DNA of 5,800 nt, from contig JAAEMC010000106.1 of NCBI GenBank assembly GCA_024225895.1, positions 1 to 5,800 of the forward strand, written 5' to 3'. This document shows positions 5,800-5,800 of this stretch, piece by piece (the stretch's first letter is position 1; each line of letters starts with the position of its first letter). The notes under the pieces are model-generated. The model did no database searches. It had not been told where the DNA came from and was given only the letters and a program-made list of their open reading frames with translations. The stretch is from Desulfobacteraceae bacterium (GTDB lineage Bacteria > Desulfobacterota > Desulfobacteria > Desulfobacterales > Desulfobacteraceae). The translations under genes were made by a program, and so were the position numbers.

Positions 5800-5800
5800 T

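Overview
The window looks like a piece of chromosome from a sulfate-reducing deltaproteobacterium of the Desulfobacteraceae type (Desulfobacterota). This is an inference from protein style and moderate base composition: an Mrp-type antiporter D subunit, small free-standing cNMP-fold proteins, a DASS permease paired with a small CBS protein, and a long U32-type protein. No rRNA or marker gene is present to confirm it, so treat the placement as moderate confidence.

Layout. Bases 2-1357 (+) hold the C-terminal three quarters or so of an Mrp-type Na+/H+ antiporter subunit D; its start lies left of the window. Two tandem paralogous genes follow closely (1375-1881 and 1916-2392, +). Each encodes a single cyclic-nucleotide-binding-type beta-roll with no DNA-binding domain, and both have lost the usual nucleotide-contacting residues. 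A perfect 13-bp hairpin at 2422-2458, T-rich on both sides, ends this unit and also the converging one. On the minus strand, a DASS/SLC13-type permease (4536-3061) is followed after 22 bases by a two-CBS-domain protein (3038-2481), evidently one operon. Upstream is a 327-base non-coding region (4537-4863) with a good sigma70-like promoter for the permease, an overlapping candidate promoter facing the other way, a 22-bp near-perfect palindrome between promoter and ribosome binding site, a GC-rich tandem repeat, and a short segment resembling the permease gene. The right end (4864-5799, minus) is the C-terminal part of a U32 peptidase-family protein that runs off the window.

How they fit together. 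The two converging units share a plan: a membrane ion or anion transporter followed by small soluble proteins with a ligand-sensing fold (cNMP-type after the antiporter, CBS-type after the permease). A reasonable inference is that these accessory proteins adjust transporter activity, the CBS pair by sensing adenine nucleotides and the degenerate cNMP folds by an unknown ligand or by protein contact. If both transporters use Na+, the locus could couple a sodium gradient to uptake of an organic or inorganic anion. No CRISPR array, transposon, tRNA or rRNA was seen.
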